A stretch of 64,000 nucleotides of DNA from Molanna angustata (Eukaryota; Arthropoda; Insecta; Trichoptera; Molannidae), in the NCBI GenBank assembly GCA_963576475.1, contig OY754972.1:9941062-10005061 (forward strand). Reading direction: 5' to 3'. Numbering within the stretch: the first letter of the stretch is position 1; each line of letters opens with the position of its first letter. Shown here piece after piece: positions 43,879 through 54,785 of this stretch. Position numbers and translations under genes: made by a program. The notes below the pieces were generated by a model. That model was not told where the DNA came from, did no database searches, and saw nothing but the letters and a program-made list of their open reading frames with translations.

Positions 43879-44470
43879 ACGTTTTTTTTTTTTTTTTTAT
43901 TTTATTTTTTCAACATAATTTCATTTATAAAAGATCCCACTAACCATATATGGTTATCAGTGGGTTTCTATATCATACAATATATGTGCTAACTTAAACT
44001 AACCAACAATGACAAAAAAAAATGAAATTGGTTTGACAGTATAAAAATGTTTTGATAGATCCAAAACAACACTAGAATAAAAACAACAACAAAAAAGAAA
44101 AAAACATATAGAAGAAAACCCAAAAAATACAATAGAGTAAGAACGAAAACAAAAGGAAAAGTAATAAAATAATAAAATAAAATAATAACCATTATTCGTT
44201 AAAAATGATTTTTCTACAGGATCTTTGATTTTATTAAATGAATTTAATCCAATTAAGTCTGAGGGCAAGCTGTTAAAAATTGATGGTATTGAATACTGCA
44301 GTGTTCTTTCACCGTAATAGTTATTTACTCTAGGTATATTATATTTACCGGAAGTTACTTGTCTGGTCTTATACTTATTTGTTACAGGTGTTTTGTGTTC
44401 ATTTTTAAAGTAATTTTGTTGAATTGATAGCCTCTCTGTTTTTGGAATTCGGTTCAAAAATCTCTTTTTT
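43879..44470 (-). pseudogene. LINE RT C-terminal fragment with poly(A) tail
   Basis: The minus strand reads RIPKTERLSIQQNYF, then YNIPRVNNYYGERTLQYSIP and SIFNSLPSDLI, the NYG-x-RT ... IFNSLP wording of jockey/CR1-group LINE tails. The 3' UTR runs to a poly(A) tail seen as the T-run at 43880-43898. A low-complexity region (44000-44170) extends the open frame artificially. Confidence 0.6.
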
Positions 44471-44610
44471 AATAAAGAATGTATAAGATTTATCTTGAAT
44501 CAACCATTGTGTTGGTTAATGTTGAGTTTCACGAAAAAATACTGCAAGACAATTTAGTTCATTTTATTTTATTTTAATTTATTGGGGAAGACAACAGCTT
44601 CTATTTAATA

Positions 44611-44611
<1 letters not shown>

Positions 44612-44674
<63 letters not shown>
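44612..44674. repeat. 63-base A homopolymer
   Basis: An uninterrupted A run flanked by CTATTTAATAC and TATGCTCGAC. Its length may be uncertain in the assembly. It could be the tail of an otherwise unidentified retroposed copy. Confidence 0.9.
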
Positions 44675-44677
<3 letters not shown>

Positions 44678-44689
44678 GCTCGACAGAGA

Positions 44690-45560
44690 AGCCACTAGTG
44701 AATCCCACGAAATTAACATTTTAGTGTCATAGAAGAAAAAACTAAGCATAAAAAAAAACAAAAAAAAGCTTTACGTGTAAAAAACAAACACAAGAAATCA
44801 GAAAAAAATGTCCAAAGTAAATAATAATCATATTCCACATGAGTTGAAAAATGACCTCGTGTCATACCAACGGAAGAGTAGTTTTAAGTATTGATTATTC
44901 GCTATTTTTAAATGTGAATATCGGAATATGATAAGATCGATGTTTTAAATAGTAGGTACCTAACTCGATTACTCTTACCCTCAAAATTACAAGTGAGACG
45001 GAAGAACAACCCTTGCACAGTTGTCTCTGTCACTCTCCGAGGGGTGAATTTTTTCCCGTTCTTTTCATTTAAAATGTAAAAAGTCACCCCCACCCTAACT
45101 TTGGGTATTGATTGGACATGCAATGCATTTTTGACATTTAACATGAGCCAGAGTTGGATTGGTTGCATGAAATGTTATTAATTCACAATGCACCTCCCGT
45201 TCAATTTAAATACAAATAGTACCTATGTTAAAAGACATCGCTAAATCAACAATAAGTTGAAAGACTGTTTCTCCTCACCACCACCCGTTCTGCTCTTGGG
45301 GACTAGTAACGGCCCCTTGTAAAACTGTGAAAGAACACATAATGAACATAAGAAGAGTCGGAAGAATTCTAAAACCTTGCAGACACTGCTCTTGACAGTC
45401 ATGAAAACCTTGAAGTTGCTCTTTGTGCCTACAAGATATCCATCTCCAATGGCTCCGAAGAAATTCCCTCGAACATCGTTGTAGAGTTTTCGTCAGAAAG
45501 CTGACACGGAGAAGTTAGTGTGCTCAGAAGTCTGATCAGGGTTATCACAAAGCTGAAATG
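44690..45560. other. Unassigned
   Basis: An 86-codon minus-strand frame at 44908-45168 has no recognisable family and no splice signals that I can defend. Confidence 0.35.
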
Positions 45561-45564
45561 AGAA

Positions 45565-46095
45565 CGAATCGGATATTAAAAACGAAAAATGCAAAATCAC
45601 TTGTAAATGTAAATGATAAGTTCGAATACAGTGCAAAATCAAATGCAAATGTAAAAAGTATGTATGTAAACTATACAAAATCACTTGTGAATGTAAATTA
45701 TAAGTTCAAATACAGTGCAAAATCACTTTCAAATGTAAATATTATATTTGAAGACAATTTCAAAATCACTTGCGAATATAATCAATAAGTTCAAATGCAG
45801 TGCAAGATCACTTGCAAATGTAAAAAGTATTTTTGAAAACTATGCAAAATCTCTTATGAATGTAAATATCAGTGCAAAATCACTCGCTTATTATAATATG
45901 TTGAAGACAATGCCAAATCACTTGTGAATGTAGGTAATCAATAAGTTAAAACACAGTGCAAAATCACTCGCAAATATAAATATTTTTTGAAGACACTGCA
46001 TAGTCACTTGTGAATGTAAATTACAAGTTCAAAAATAGTGCCAAAACGTCTGTGAATGTTAAAAATAGGTTAATAGACAATGTAAATCACAACGC
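45565..46095. repeat. Degenerate tandem array, about 43-bp half units
   Basis: The phrase GTGCAAAATCACTTGTGAAT plus GTAAAT repeats about 12 times. Alternate spacers are ATAAGTTCAAATACA and ATTATATTTGAAGACAA, giving dimers of about 85 bp. Divergence grows to the right end. Confidence 0.8.
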
Positions 46096-46199
46096 ATCGT
46101 GACTAAATGCATACATAAAAACAAAATCACAGAAATGAATACAATAATAAACTAACGCAAAAAAGGAAAAATCTATCAACATAATTAAACAAAAAAAAG

Positions 46200-46262
46200 G
46201 ATTAATCATTGCGAATTTATAACTGCCACTATATCCCTTTGGGTTAGTGAAAAGTAAAAACT
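46200..46262 (+). mobile_element. Element E, right-end fragment
   Basis: ATTGCGAATTTATAACTGCC plus ACTATATCCCTTTGGGTTAG plus TGAAAAGTAAAAA is an isolated copy of the E terminus, the same segment that was amplified at 31855-32755. Confidence 0.65.
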
Positions 46263-46264
46263 AT

Positions 46265-46830
46265 GACTATTAGGAAAAAACAGCACAAATAGATATTATA
46301 GCTATTAATATATCTAAACTTATAGATTTTCAGCTAAATTTATTACCTGTGATACCAGTTTTTGCGTTCTTTCGTCCGCGTGTTTTTAATACCCATAATA
46401 CATTATAATTTCCAATACGGTTCTGCAATTTCTTCCTTGGGTACGAAAAATAATTCTTCGTCTTCTTCCCAGCCTCTCACACAGCCAATACAGCTAACGG
46501 CAACATTTTTAAAACGAGAATATTTTCAACGAAACAAACATTCATGGAGCTCTCTAAAATCATCTGCCGGTTTGGGTATTTCGAGAAATCATTTCTAATG
46601 AAAATATAAATGCATTTTGCACCGAGGAAAAAATATATAACAACTAACATTCCGCGATTTTCTTGGTAAAAGCTATTCATTTTATTTCAAAATCATTCTT
46701 TTTCTCTAAAGCAGGCAACGATGATTACAAAATTAGTTTTTAATTTGTTTCTAACCTAGGGTAAAAGTCGACCACGAAAAGACCACCACATTTACTTGTA
46801 CAAAGTCTACGTACAGGTAACGTAATATCA
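46265..46830. other. Unassigned
   Basis: Small frames on both strands at 46362-46680 have no supported identity. Confidence 0.3.
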
Positions 46831-46832
46831 TC

Positions 46833-47025
46833 ATTTCCTGCCCCACCATCCTAGTTCATCCAGCCTTCTAGTCAACGGTCGCCATGATCTGCGACTCTCA
46901 GTTGTCTCCTGCGGGAGACCTTGTGCCGCCAGCTCCCTCTCAATACTCGTCCACCATGTCACCGGTGGTCTGCCACTTCCTCGCGACTTTGAGGGGATCG
47001 TTGTCTGCCCTCTTTTAATTTTTTT
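46833..47025 (-). pseudogene. LINE ORF2 3' end
   Basis: The minus strand reads RGSGRPPVTWWTSIERELAA, then QGLPQETTESRRSWRPLTRR and LDELGWWGRK, stop. GRP-x-x-x-W and RR-x-WR are typical of insect LINE C-termini. It is a separate lineage from the IQQW group. Confidence 0.6.
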
Positions 47026-47289
47026 TCTATTGGGGCTTTTTTGATATTTTCCACCACTCTGATCTGTATAGCATAGCAGGATTTACGACAGAAAAGCAAA
47101 TATTTAACTTCTCATATTAATATTTTAATGTCTCATTAATATACAATTTATATATTTTTTTTTGTGGTATACACAGATGAACAGGTTACATTCATTAAAA
47201 TATATATGCTAAGTGGTATAATCTATAGCTAGGCCTGCCATCCAATTATGTATATCCACTGTTAGTTATATTTAACACAACAGAAGAGA

Positions 47290-47830
47290 AAAAATGCAAA
47301 GAAATAATGATTAGGATATAGTTAAGGATAGTGGGATAGGAAAGTAACGGGGAGTGTCAGAAGATAACTAAAAGAGAAAGAGCAAAGAAAACAAAACATC
47401 TATCTATTGTTATCTCGAATCATGTTCTTAACTATTAAAATTTTTGTTAAATGTTTCGCAGTGACGAGGAGTTGAAGAATGTTTTCGGTGATTTGTTTTA
47501 TAATTTGGAATATAGAAAAGATCAGTTTGTCGGGTTGTCCTAGAGGGAACACGGTAAGTAATAAGATTATTCAATTCCGGTGAATCGAATTTATTATTAA
47601 CAATTTTATATAGTAAGCTTTGATCATGGATAAGTATAATTCTTCTGTGTACAAGTGATTCCAGATTTTGATACTTCAACGAAGCTGTATAATCTGGGAA
47701 TTGCAAATTATATTTACATATATTACTTTTTTCAAAAATTTCTTTTGTACATTTTCAATCCTATTTAGGTATGTTAAATTTATACACTGGAGACCAAACA
47801 GCAGTGCAATATATTTAAACATTGAATATG
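47290..47830 (-). pseudogene. LINE RT C-terminal fragment, copy 1
   Basis: The minus strand gives YCTAVWSPVYKFNI, then a frame change and LKYQNLESLVHRRIILIHD, LYKIVNNKFDSPELNNLITY and RVPSRTTRQTDLFYIPNY. The 3' UTR (GTAACGGGGAGTGTCAGAAG, plus strand at 47345) is shared with 52279-52815. Jockey/CR1 side of LINEs. Confidence 0.65.
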
Positions 47831-47834
47831 TTTA

Positions 47835-48690
47835 GGATACCCCCGTTCCACCTAGCTCACTTTTTGTACCAATCCCCTGGCCTAAAGTCGTAGCTTATAT
47901 CAACTCTGTATATTCTTTACTCTGTGGCTATCACATTTTTGTGACAATACCAAAATTCACTTATATTATAAATATCGCTTAAAAAATAGTGCATATAACC
48001 TGGCTTTTGCAAAATTAATTCGACGTTTTTTAGTTTTTTTTTTTTTCAGTGTCTCAATTGGGACTAGTTGTGTACTCCTGGAATCCTGACTTCGGTCAGC
48101 GCACCGGCCTCGCCGAAGGAGGGGAAAAAGCAATATTTCATGTTTTTTGATACACAGACACACACACACAATCTTTGAAAACTGGTGAACAATGAAAAAG
48201 GTGACCGGACGCTGTTGCTATCCTCTATATCGTACAAACCAACAGATTTATTAAATATTTCGTACATTTATCCTACCTACTCTTTCTCCCACCTTACTAT
48301 TCCATATCCAGGGCACAGACATAATGTACTACTTACAAAGAAAAAAGTCACACGACCATGTTAAGAATATTCTGGAAAAAGAAAACGTATGTATGAAACA
48401 ATCAATGAACGTGAGTGAATGCAAATACGAGCAAAAGGCGTTTGATTCTCTCTGGCTACACAAAAAATCGGAACATGGCGAGATTGTATGTATTTTTATT
48501 GTTATTTGTATTTTTCCAAAGGAAAAAAAAATATTTTATGATTTTAGAAACTCGATCATTAAGAAAAAACATTTTATGACTTGGAAATCTTCGTACAAAA
48601 TTTGAATATTAAATAATATAAACTTTGTATAAATTTTATTTTGTACTCTACTGAATCACTGAATGTACAGTGTATTGCGCTTGAAAAATT
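47835..48690. other. Unassigned, with repeat I copy 4 at 48435-48490
   Basis: GGCGTTTGATTCTCTCTGGC ... GAACATGGCGAGATTGTATG is repeat I. Small overlapping frames at 48324-48605 are not supported as genes. Confidence 0.35.
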
Positions 48691-48694
48691 CTCG

Positions 48695-49143
48695 CATTTG
48701 GCGCCAAATGTAAACAACACTAGCGCTGCCCAAGCGGTAAAACGGAGCAAACTCACTGACGTTTCTCGTTTGTGTCAGTTTCCTCTCAAGTGTCAGATTT
48801 TGGCAGCTGATACGTGTTTTTCCGAACGAACGTTTACCTCAAAATTGATTTAAAAAGTGTTACACCACATTCGAAAAGAAAATGTAATCATATTTGAAGC
48901 GTTTCACCACCATCAATAGTCAATTCATTCATGTTTTATCATAATATTGTCCGAGTGAATCGTGTTGACAGTTGGGGTTATGTGTCAAGCGTTCGTAAAT
49001 GTTCTGCATAAAAACACACCTACCTGTTTTTTCACGCACCCCTTTGAGTTGCACAGTTTTCACAGCAAGGTTGCATCGCCATCAAAGCCTCAGTGTTAAT
49101 TATCAATTACTCGTTTTGTCATTTGAAAAAAATATCGCGTCAA
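48695..49143 (+). promoter_or_regulatory. Probable promoter and 5' UTR of the gene at 49144, with E2F-type site
   Basis: CATTTGGCGCCAAATG (48695-48710) is a 16-bp perfect palindrome holding TTTGGCGC on both strands, which is the E2F/DP consensus. The region to 49143 is free of window repeats, unlike nearly everything around it, and is richer in CpG. The transcription start cannot be placed. The regulatory role is inferred from the motif and its position about 440 bp upstream of the start codon. Confidence 0.4.
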
Positions 49144-49479
49144 ATGACTCTCCAATCGACGAATAACTTCAATTGTGCAGACAACACCTCACCCCTGATC
49201 CAATACTGCCTTCCCAGGGACAACTCTTCGGTCGACCTGAAACATATGTCATCGATTTTGTTCAATTATGAAGAGTTGAACAATATCCACAAGGCCATTG
49301 AGTGCTCAAGCTACAATAAAGGAAAGAAAAGCAAGCAAAAAACCAGTGACAACCAAGATTCCAGCATGAGTGTGTCATCTTTGAATGGAGGAGTCTTCAG
49401 ACCAAGGGGTGCTCTGGCAAGGACACTCTATGAAAAGCATCAAAATGACTGCAAGCTAAGGGAGGTTAACAAAGCTGAT
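49144..49479 (+). CDS. Candidate first coding exon of an unrecognised host gene
   Basis: ATG at 49144 (context CGTCAAATGA) opens 112 codons ending exactly in phase 0 at GAT|GTAAGT, a near-perfect splice donor at 49480. The protein starts MTLQSTNNFNCADNTSPL and has a polar, Lys/Ser-rich middle (NKGKKSKQKTSDNQDSSMSV). It ends GGVFRPRGALARTLYEKHQN then DCKLREVNKAD. Codon composition and the absence of repeats distinguish it from every other frame here. No signal peptide or membrane segment; the product is likely intracellular. The frame is open 17 codons upstream but has no earlier ATG. With the E2F palindrome upstream, a cell-cycle or replication role is possible but only a guess. I do not recognise the family. 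Confidence 0.55.
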
Positions 49480-49499
49480 GTAAGTTTTGTATTTTAATT

Positions 49500-50240
49500 A
49501 ATATTATTGTGGTAATAAGTAATACTTTATATTTTATGTCCAATGTGGTGTCACTCATATAAAATTCTTTTATATTTATAAACCATCAATAAAGGTTTTT
49601 AAATATGTATTATGAGCGAAATTAAAGTAAACTGCGCTACATAATATGCACCCATAATAATAGTGCATAATATGCATCAATATTGGTATTGAGTATTTGT
49701 TGAACATAAATATGTGAAACTATCCACTCCATACATATTCGGAGCAGCGTATGATGCGTGACATGCGTGAATTTCTGTAATCATTAACGGTTAAAAGCGT
49801 GGAAACAAATTCTGTACTTCTTGAAGTAGACGTACATAATGTTGTACCCAATGAAGGAGAGAGAATCTCAAAACGGGTCAAATAGAAGTCCAAACGGGTA
49901 CTCTTAATCTGATGTAGCATAGTAGAAAGTGTTAGCGAAGATTTATTTAGGTTTTATCAAGCTTTTCAGAATTTTGCAAGGATAAAGATAAACTAATTGT
50001 AAACAAAACAAGAAATCACAAGTTGAGGTTTAATTACCAAAAAAAAAAAACAGGTTTGTATGTAAAAAGTGTACTTATGCTCAAAATACAGATTTTAACC
50101 ATACGCTAAATGCACTCCAATGTGATTAAATAATACTTACTTTACGGGTCCGAACCTTGCCACTCAGCGACGGATATCGCCTTGTCGTGTGGGCGTTTCC
50201 TGTATCATCAGTATACATATCTATGTCATTGCAGATATCC
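49500..50240. other. Intron-like AT-rich sequence
   Basis: Follows the splice donor at 49480. No further exon seen. Confidence 0.35.
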
Positions 50241-50247
50241 GATAAAA

Positions 50248-50462
50248 TGGATAATAATAATAATAATGAACACTTCCTTGCACCCTGAGCAAGTGGCGAG
50301 TTTATTGTCGTATGGCAATTTCTTCCTACTAACCAGTGTTTCCAGCCCAGTGAAACAATATTTGGGTAAGAAATTAATTTCAATAAATTTCTCCTCTGCT
50401 GGGAATCGAACCCAGGACGGCGGTCGTGTGCCACGGGGGTCGGCGTTGGCAAATACGCTAAA
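50248..50462 (-). mobile_element. SINE family C, full inverted copy
   Basis: Plus strand: (TAA)n tail, CTTCCTTGCACCCTGAGCAA, GTGGCGAGTTTATTGTCGTA, TTTCTCCTCTGCTGGGAATC (B box inverted), GAACCCAGGACGGCGGTCGT. If the gene at 49144 extends to 60278, this SINE lies in its intron in antisense. Confidence 0.85.
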
Positions 50463-50543
50463 TACACAATGATTCCCTCAACAAGCACAATGTTTTAATC
50501 TTTTTGATGAGGTAATGTAACAATTTTACCATAGTATGTCATT

Positions 50544-50800
50544 ATGTCACATTGTCACTTTGGACACATTGCCAGAAGGGAACCAGACTGCCTCGAGAAG
50601 CTTGTTGTGATGGGCAGCGTGGAAGGACGGAGATCTCGTGGTCGCTCAACGACCAGATGGAGCGATTTGGTTAAGTCCACAATGGGGTCTTCGGTGACTG
50701 GTGCTCTGCGTTCAGCCCAAAACAAATTGGCATGGAGGCGGGCCATACGTGTGGTGACGGACTACAGCCGCTATCCTCTGTCATGAGGAAAAGGACGAAT
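50544..50800 (+). pseudogene. LINE ORF2 3' end
   Basis: The frame reads CHFGHIARREPDCLEKLVVM, GSVEGRRSRGRSTTRWSDLV and QNKLAWRRAIRVVTD, stop after 81 codons, then an A-rich stretch. It shares FGHIARR with 2860-3760 and 40302-40652. Strong 5' truncation. Confidence 0.7.
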
Positions 50801-50804
50801 ATAT

Positions 50805-51870
50805 CATTATGTATTTTGTAAATTTATTTGTAATATTATTAAAAAAAAGGATGTCAAAAATAAATAAAAAAAGGACTATGCGTATAAGAAGATTTCAAAG
50901 TTAGAAAAGAATAATATAATATAGAATAACACTCTTCAGTTATGCACTTAACGTTTGTGATTTGAGTTGAGTTTGAAACTGCTTAAGCGTCGGATTATAA
51001 TCAGATAGTTAAAATTTTGTACGGCCCATAGAGTATATAGCTTCCACACTTTTTGCAAAACCTCTTTGAATCAAGTATATATTTTCAGTTCATTTATCTA
51101 TTTTTGTTTCTTAAAAAAATTGCAAACTTTGTTACTCACAATCCAAAGGCATTCCACACTTATTTTTATTAAGCAATTTCTTTTACGATGATTGATAAAA
51201 CACAACATTGACTTGCATTTGATCAAATATATTTTTCACACTCTTTTTTATTCAACGTAACATGTATGAAACTTATATTACTGAAGCTTACTTATCCATA
51301 TCCGACAATTAAATTCCATTATGTAAACATGCAGAACTAAGACTACAGTGACATTGTGACTGCTTTATCAAAAGTGAAATTGTGATAAATTATAATCCAA
51401 TGATGCTTTTAAAATTAATTTTTTCAATCTTTGAAACTGTGACTTCATAATAGAACTCCATAATCAACTAGAATTATGAAAAAAAATATATTTAATTTTA
51501 CGTTCTACTTAAATTTTTCGCAAACGCGACTCCCATTCACCGGTATCGCTCTATGCTGAGCATCGTCAGAATGGTGAACAATAGTGACGAAGAACATTAA
51601 GGTTAAAAAAAAGACATTAAGATAAATATGTATGTAGATACAAAAAAAAAAACAAATTAATATATATTTATTGTATTGAAAGGACAGCAATTATATTGAA
51701 TAACGGCCAACAGAAAAACCAGACATTTTTTTTTCATAATTCTTTTAAAATTAGTTTATTTATTCTTAATTAACAAATTTGTTTATATCCAATACCAATT
51801 TAAACACAAATAACAATCGTAGAAACTTTATTCATTTAACAACTTGGTCTACTTGCACATTTTTCAATGA
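50805..51870. other. AT-rich stretch, nothing recognised
   Basis: About 1 kb with no repeat relation or exon signal. Confidence 0.4.
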
Positions 51871-51872
51871 AT

Positions 51873-52167
51873 ATTTGTCTACCTTCATGTATTATAACAA
51901 ATATAATGACAGTTTTAATCCGTGTATTAGTTATAATGAACCTGAGCGCTTTCTTTGGTTACATCATCATATGAGGTGGTGACAATTTAAACTCACCAGT
52001 TTAAATTGTCACCTCTGAGGACCATCGAAAGCGTTCAGGCTCATTATAACGTGGATTAAAAGTGTCTCATTATATATGTAATAATTCCATTATGAACATC
52101 CACTCTGTGGACAAAAAAACGTTAAATTTAACTTCATGTCTTAGTTATCTGATTCCTTAGTTATCTG
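51873..52167. mobile_element. Hairpin element, copy 1 (uninterrupted)
   Basis: From TTTGTCTACCTTCATGTATT to TTATCTGATTCCTTAG. The centre is an inverted repeat (51905-52071): AATGACAGTTTTAATCC ... ATAATGAACCTGAGCGCTTT, then GGTGACAATTTAAAC, TCACCA and its mirror. It is almost identical to copy 2 at 52847-53479 except that copy 2 carries a LINE insertion. No coding capacity. Confidence 0.8.
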
Positions 52168-52278
52168 ATTCCCATGTATCAAATGTTTCTTGGAGATCCG
52201 AAGCCTTTCTGGAGGTAAGCACAATATCTTTGGCATACAATAAAGAACAAACATGGAACTGGTTGTTGTATGTTTTTA

Positions 52279-52815
52279 GCGACAATAATGATTAGGATAG
52301 AGGGATAGGAAAGTAACGGGGAATGTCAGAGTATAACTAAAAGAGAGAGAGCAAATTAAGTTGTACTGTATTCATACGATAAAAGACAACAAAACATCTA
52401 TATTATATTGTTATCTCGGATCATGTTGGTTTATTCCTTCATATACCTGCTATACAGAGTTTGAAATATGTCTAAACTATTGAAATTTTTGTTAAATGTT
52501 TCGCAGATACAAGGAACGGTAGAATGTTTTCGGTGATTTGTTTTATAATTTGGAATAAAGAAAAGATCAGTTTGTCGGGTTGTCCTAGAGGCAACACGGT
52601 AAGTGATAAGATTATTCAATCCCGGTGAATCGAATTTATTATTTACAATTTTACATATATAGTAAGCTTTGATCATCGATAATTCTTCTGTGTACAAGTG
52701 ATTCCAGATTATGATACTTCAATGAAGCTGTATAATCTGGGAATTGCAAATTAAATTAGTATTGTACTTTTTTCAAAAATTTTTTTTGTACATTTTCAAT
52801 CCTATTTATGTATGT
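52279..52815 (-). pseudogene. LINE RT C-terminal fragment, copy 2
   Basis: Near-identical to 47290-47830: SRTTRQTDLFFIPNYKTN, NNKFDSPGLNNLITYRVA, and the same 3' UTR and 3' end. The two copies differ by small indels near the 5' side (GATCATCGATAATTCTT versus GATCATGGATAAGTATAATT), showing independent decay after separate insertion or duplication. Confidence 0.65.
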
Positions 52816-52846
52816 TAAATTATATATTTATGTTAAATTATATCAT

Positions 52847-53479
52847 ATTTGTCTACCTTCATGTATTATTACAAGTATCTTCTTCTTCTTCTTCTTCAAT
52901 GGCTCTACAGCCCATATCGAGCTTTGGCCTCCAGCTACTTCCTCCTCCAACCTCTCCTGTCACCTGCTGCGACCCTCCAGTTTGGCACATTCAGAAGCTG
53001 GGATGCGTCCCTCCCAATATCATCTTCCCATCGCAGCCTCGGTCTCCCGACCTTTCTTTTGCCACCTGGGTGCCCCTCTAAGACTCTTTTTGGTACCCGT
53101 GATGATGGCATTCTCTGAACATGCCCGGCCCATCTTAGCCTGCTTAGTCTTATATGTTCAGACAGTTTGGGTGCTATGTAAATGCTGTACAACTCATCGT
53201 TGTATCTAATTCTCCACAAGTATAATGACAGTTTTAATACACATATTAGTTATAATGAACCTGAGCGCTTTCATTGGTTACATCATCATATGAGGTGGTG
53301 ACAATTTAAACTCACCAGTTTAAATTGTCGCCTCTGAGGACCATTGAAAGCGTTCAGGCTCATTATAACGTGGATTAAAAGTGTATTGTTATATATGTAA
53401 TAATTCCATTATGAACATCCACTCTGTGGACGAAACAACGTTAAACTTAACTTCATGTTTTAGTTATCTGATTCCTTAG
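52847..53479. mobile_element. Hairpin element, copy 2, split by a LINE
   Basis: Matches copy 1 at both flanks of a minus-strand LINE insertion (52879-53215). ACAAGTAT at 52871-52878 and 53216-53223 is the target duplication; copy 1 has a single ACAAATAT at that place, i.e. the empty site. The inverted-repeat centre starts at 53224. Confidence 0.8.
52879..53215 (-). pseudogene. LINE 3' end inserted into hairpin element
   Basis: Open on the minus strand over 94 codons (52935-53219): RIRYNDELYSIYIAPKLSE, LSRLRWAGHVQRMPSSRVP, KRVLEGHPGGKRKVGRPRL and RWEDDIGRDASQLL. It ends in a (GAA)n tail at 52879-52896. RWAGHV-x-RM and GRPRLRWED are hallmark LINE C-terminal motifs. The frame is intact through the truncated segment and it has a clear 8-bp target duplication, so it is a recent insertion. 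Same family as 1079-1315 and a stub at 63610-63658. Confidence 0.8.
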
Positions 53480-53481
53480 GC

Positions 53482-53640
53482 ATATTCCCAGGTTTGATTC
53501 CTGGTGGAGACAGTTTCTAATTTATGTTTTCAGACTGTGAGATATCATACATAAGTTTCCAGAATGTGGCATACTAATTTAATATTCGACATAGTTTATG
53601 TTAGTTGCCCGAAAAGCAATAAAATAACTTCTTGTATAAA
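53482..53640 (+). mobile_element. SINE family B, 5'-truncated copy
   Basis: GTTTGATTCCTGGTGGAGAC (B box onwards), TTTCAGACTGTGAGATATCA, TTTCCAGAATGTGGCATACT and GACATAGTTTATGTTAGTTG. Several small deletions. Confidence 0.7.
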
Positions 53641-53644
53641 AGGA

Positions 53645-54520
53645 CCAACGTTCCTGTGATTATGGTCATGCGTATATTGCATCTATTATAAAACATTTAC
53701 TCAATCTAGTTACTCAATCAAAAAATATACCATGTTACGTATGAGATATTTTGAACTATGTTTGTCTTCGGTTATAAATCATCGTTCTATCGTAACAAAT
53801 TAGGTTTTAATGTTATATTGAAATTATTATTTCACATTTTTTTTTAATTTTATCACTTGTTTGAGTTAATCATATGTTTTTATTTTATTTATTGATTATT
53901 TCAATGACACCTGTGTATGATTAAAATTATTTTTCAGGATTACAATAAAGCCTTGTTAATCCATATAATATGTATGTATGTTATGAAAGATTACTAAACG
54001 GTTCAGATAAAAATTTTCTTTTATTTTTTGATAACATCAATCTTGAATAGTATTGTTGAAATATCAAGCTGATTCATTCAATTACACTGTGTCTTTGATG
54101 GGATAGGCAAAGAGAATCAAATACCAGAAATTCCTGTCCTCGCAAGTGATAAATTGATCACTCTTCTAAACCCACGCAGTATGTTCTTCTGTTTTTTTTT
54201 ATTTATCTCTTTCAACATCCCGTTCATGTCATTGTATTTATTCTATCTTAGTATACCTTATCTTCTTTTATATATTTTATCATCATTATCTTCATTGAGT
54301 TTATTACGCTGAACCACCTCAGCGTTAAAACAGTATTATTTATATCAATAAATTCGTTATGAAAGTAAAAAAAAACATTTAAACCAGAAGTAAGATTCTG
54401 GTTTAGAGACAGCTTTAATTTTCTGTGTCGTAAATTGAAATTTTTTGTAAAAAATCAAGGTGATTACTTTTTAGTGATATATTGAATCAATTAGATTATT
54501 TAAAAATCATTAATATTTTG
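53645..54520. other. AT-rich stretch, nothing recognised
   Basis: A small hairpin AAACCAGAAGTAAGATTCTG plus GTTT lies at 54381-54404. No exon defended. Confidence 0.4.
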
Positions 54521-54525
54521 CTATT

Positions 54526-54726
54526 TTAAGCAACGTTTTCTCTAATTTTTCTATTGTGTTGGCAAATCATCACAAACATCTGAGCAGTTGCATAAGTAGG
54601 GTTGGTTACATACCCCCCCATGTCAATATTTTTCATGTGGACTGTGTGGAAGATGGACCCATCCGTTGCGCACACAATTTGGTTGGTGTGCTTGTGCACA
54701 TTCGCACATTTTACAGGGAACTTTGG
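54526..54726 (-). CDS. Candidate terminal coding exon, unrecognised protein
   Basis: On the minus strand, an acceptor TTACTTATAG|CCAAAG (54727-54728) opens a frame of 66 codons and a stop: PKFPVKCANVHKHTNQIVC, ATDGSIFHTVHMKNIDMGGY, VTNPTYATAQMFVMICQHNR, KIRENVA. There is no repeat relation to the rest of the window and the amino-acid composition looks like a folded domain rather than noise. The plus strand of the same segment is also open over 47 codons (hydrophobic), which weakens the case. No family recognised. Confidence 0.35.
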   Translation of the reverse strand, partial: PKFPVKCANVHKHTNQIVCATDGSIFHTVHMKNIDMGGYVTNPTYATAQMFVMICQHNRKIRENVA

Positions 54727-54785
54727 CTATAAGTAATATATTGTTCCACGTTATCAGAACCCATCTGATGGTTCAATCTTCAACG

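Noticed and set aside
43989..44192. Hydrophobic membrane-like peptide on the minus strand
   Set aside because: Low-complexity A-rich 3' UTR of a LINE read in antisense-like frames. The hydrophobicity is compositional.
44579..44761. Poly-Phe peptide on the minus strand
   Set aside because: Pure product of the A homopolymer read backwards.
54590..54740. Plus-strand membrane protein exon (IFFMWTVWKMDPSVAH)
   Set aside because: Shorter than the overlapping minus-strand frame, bounded by stops without splice signals. Hydrophobic reading is expected from the antisense of polar codons.
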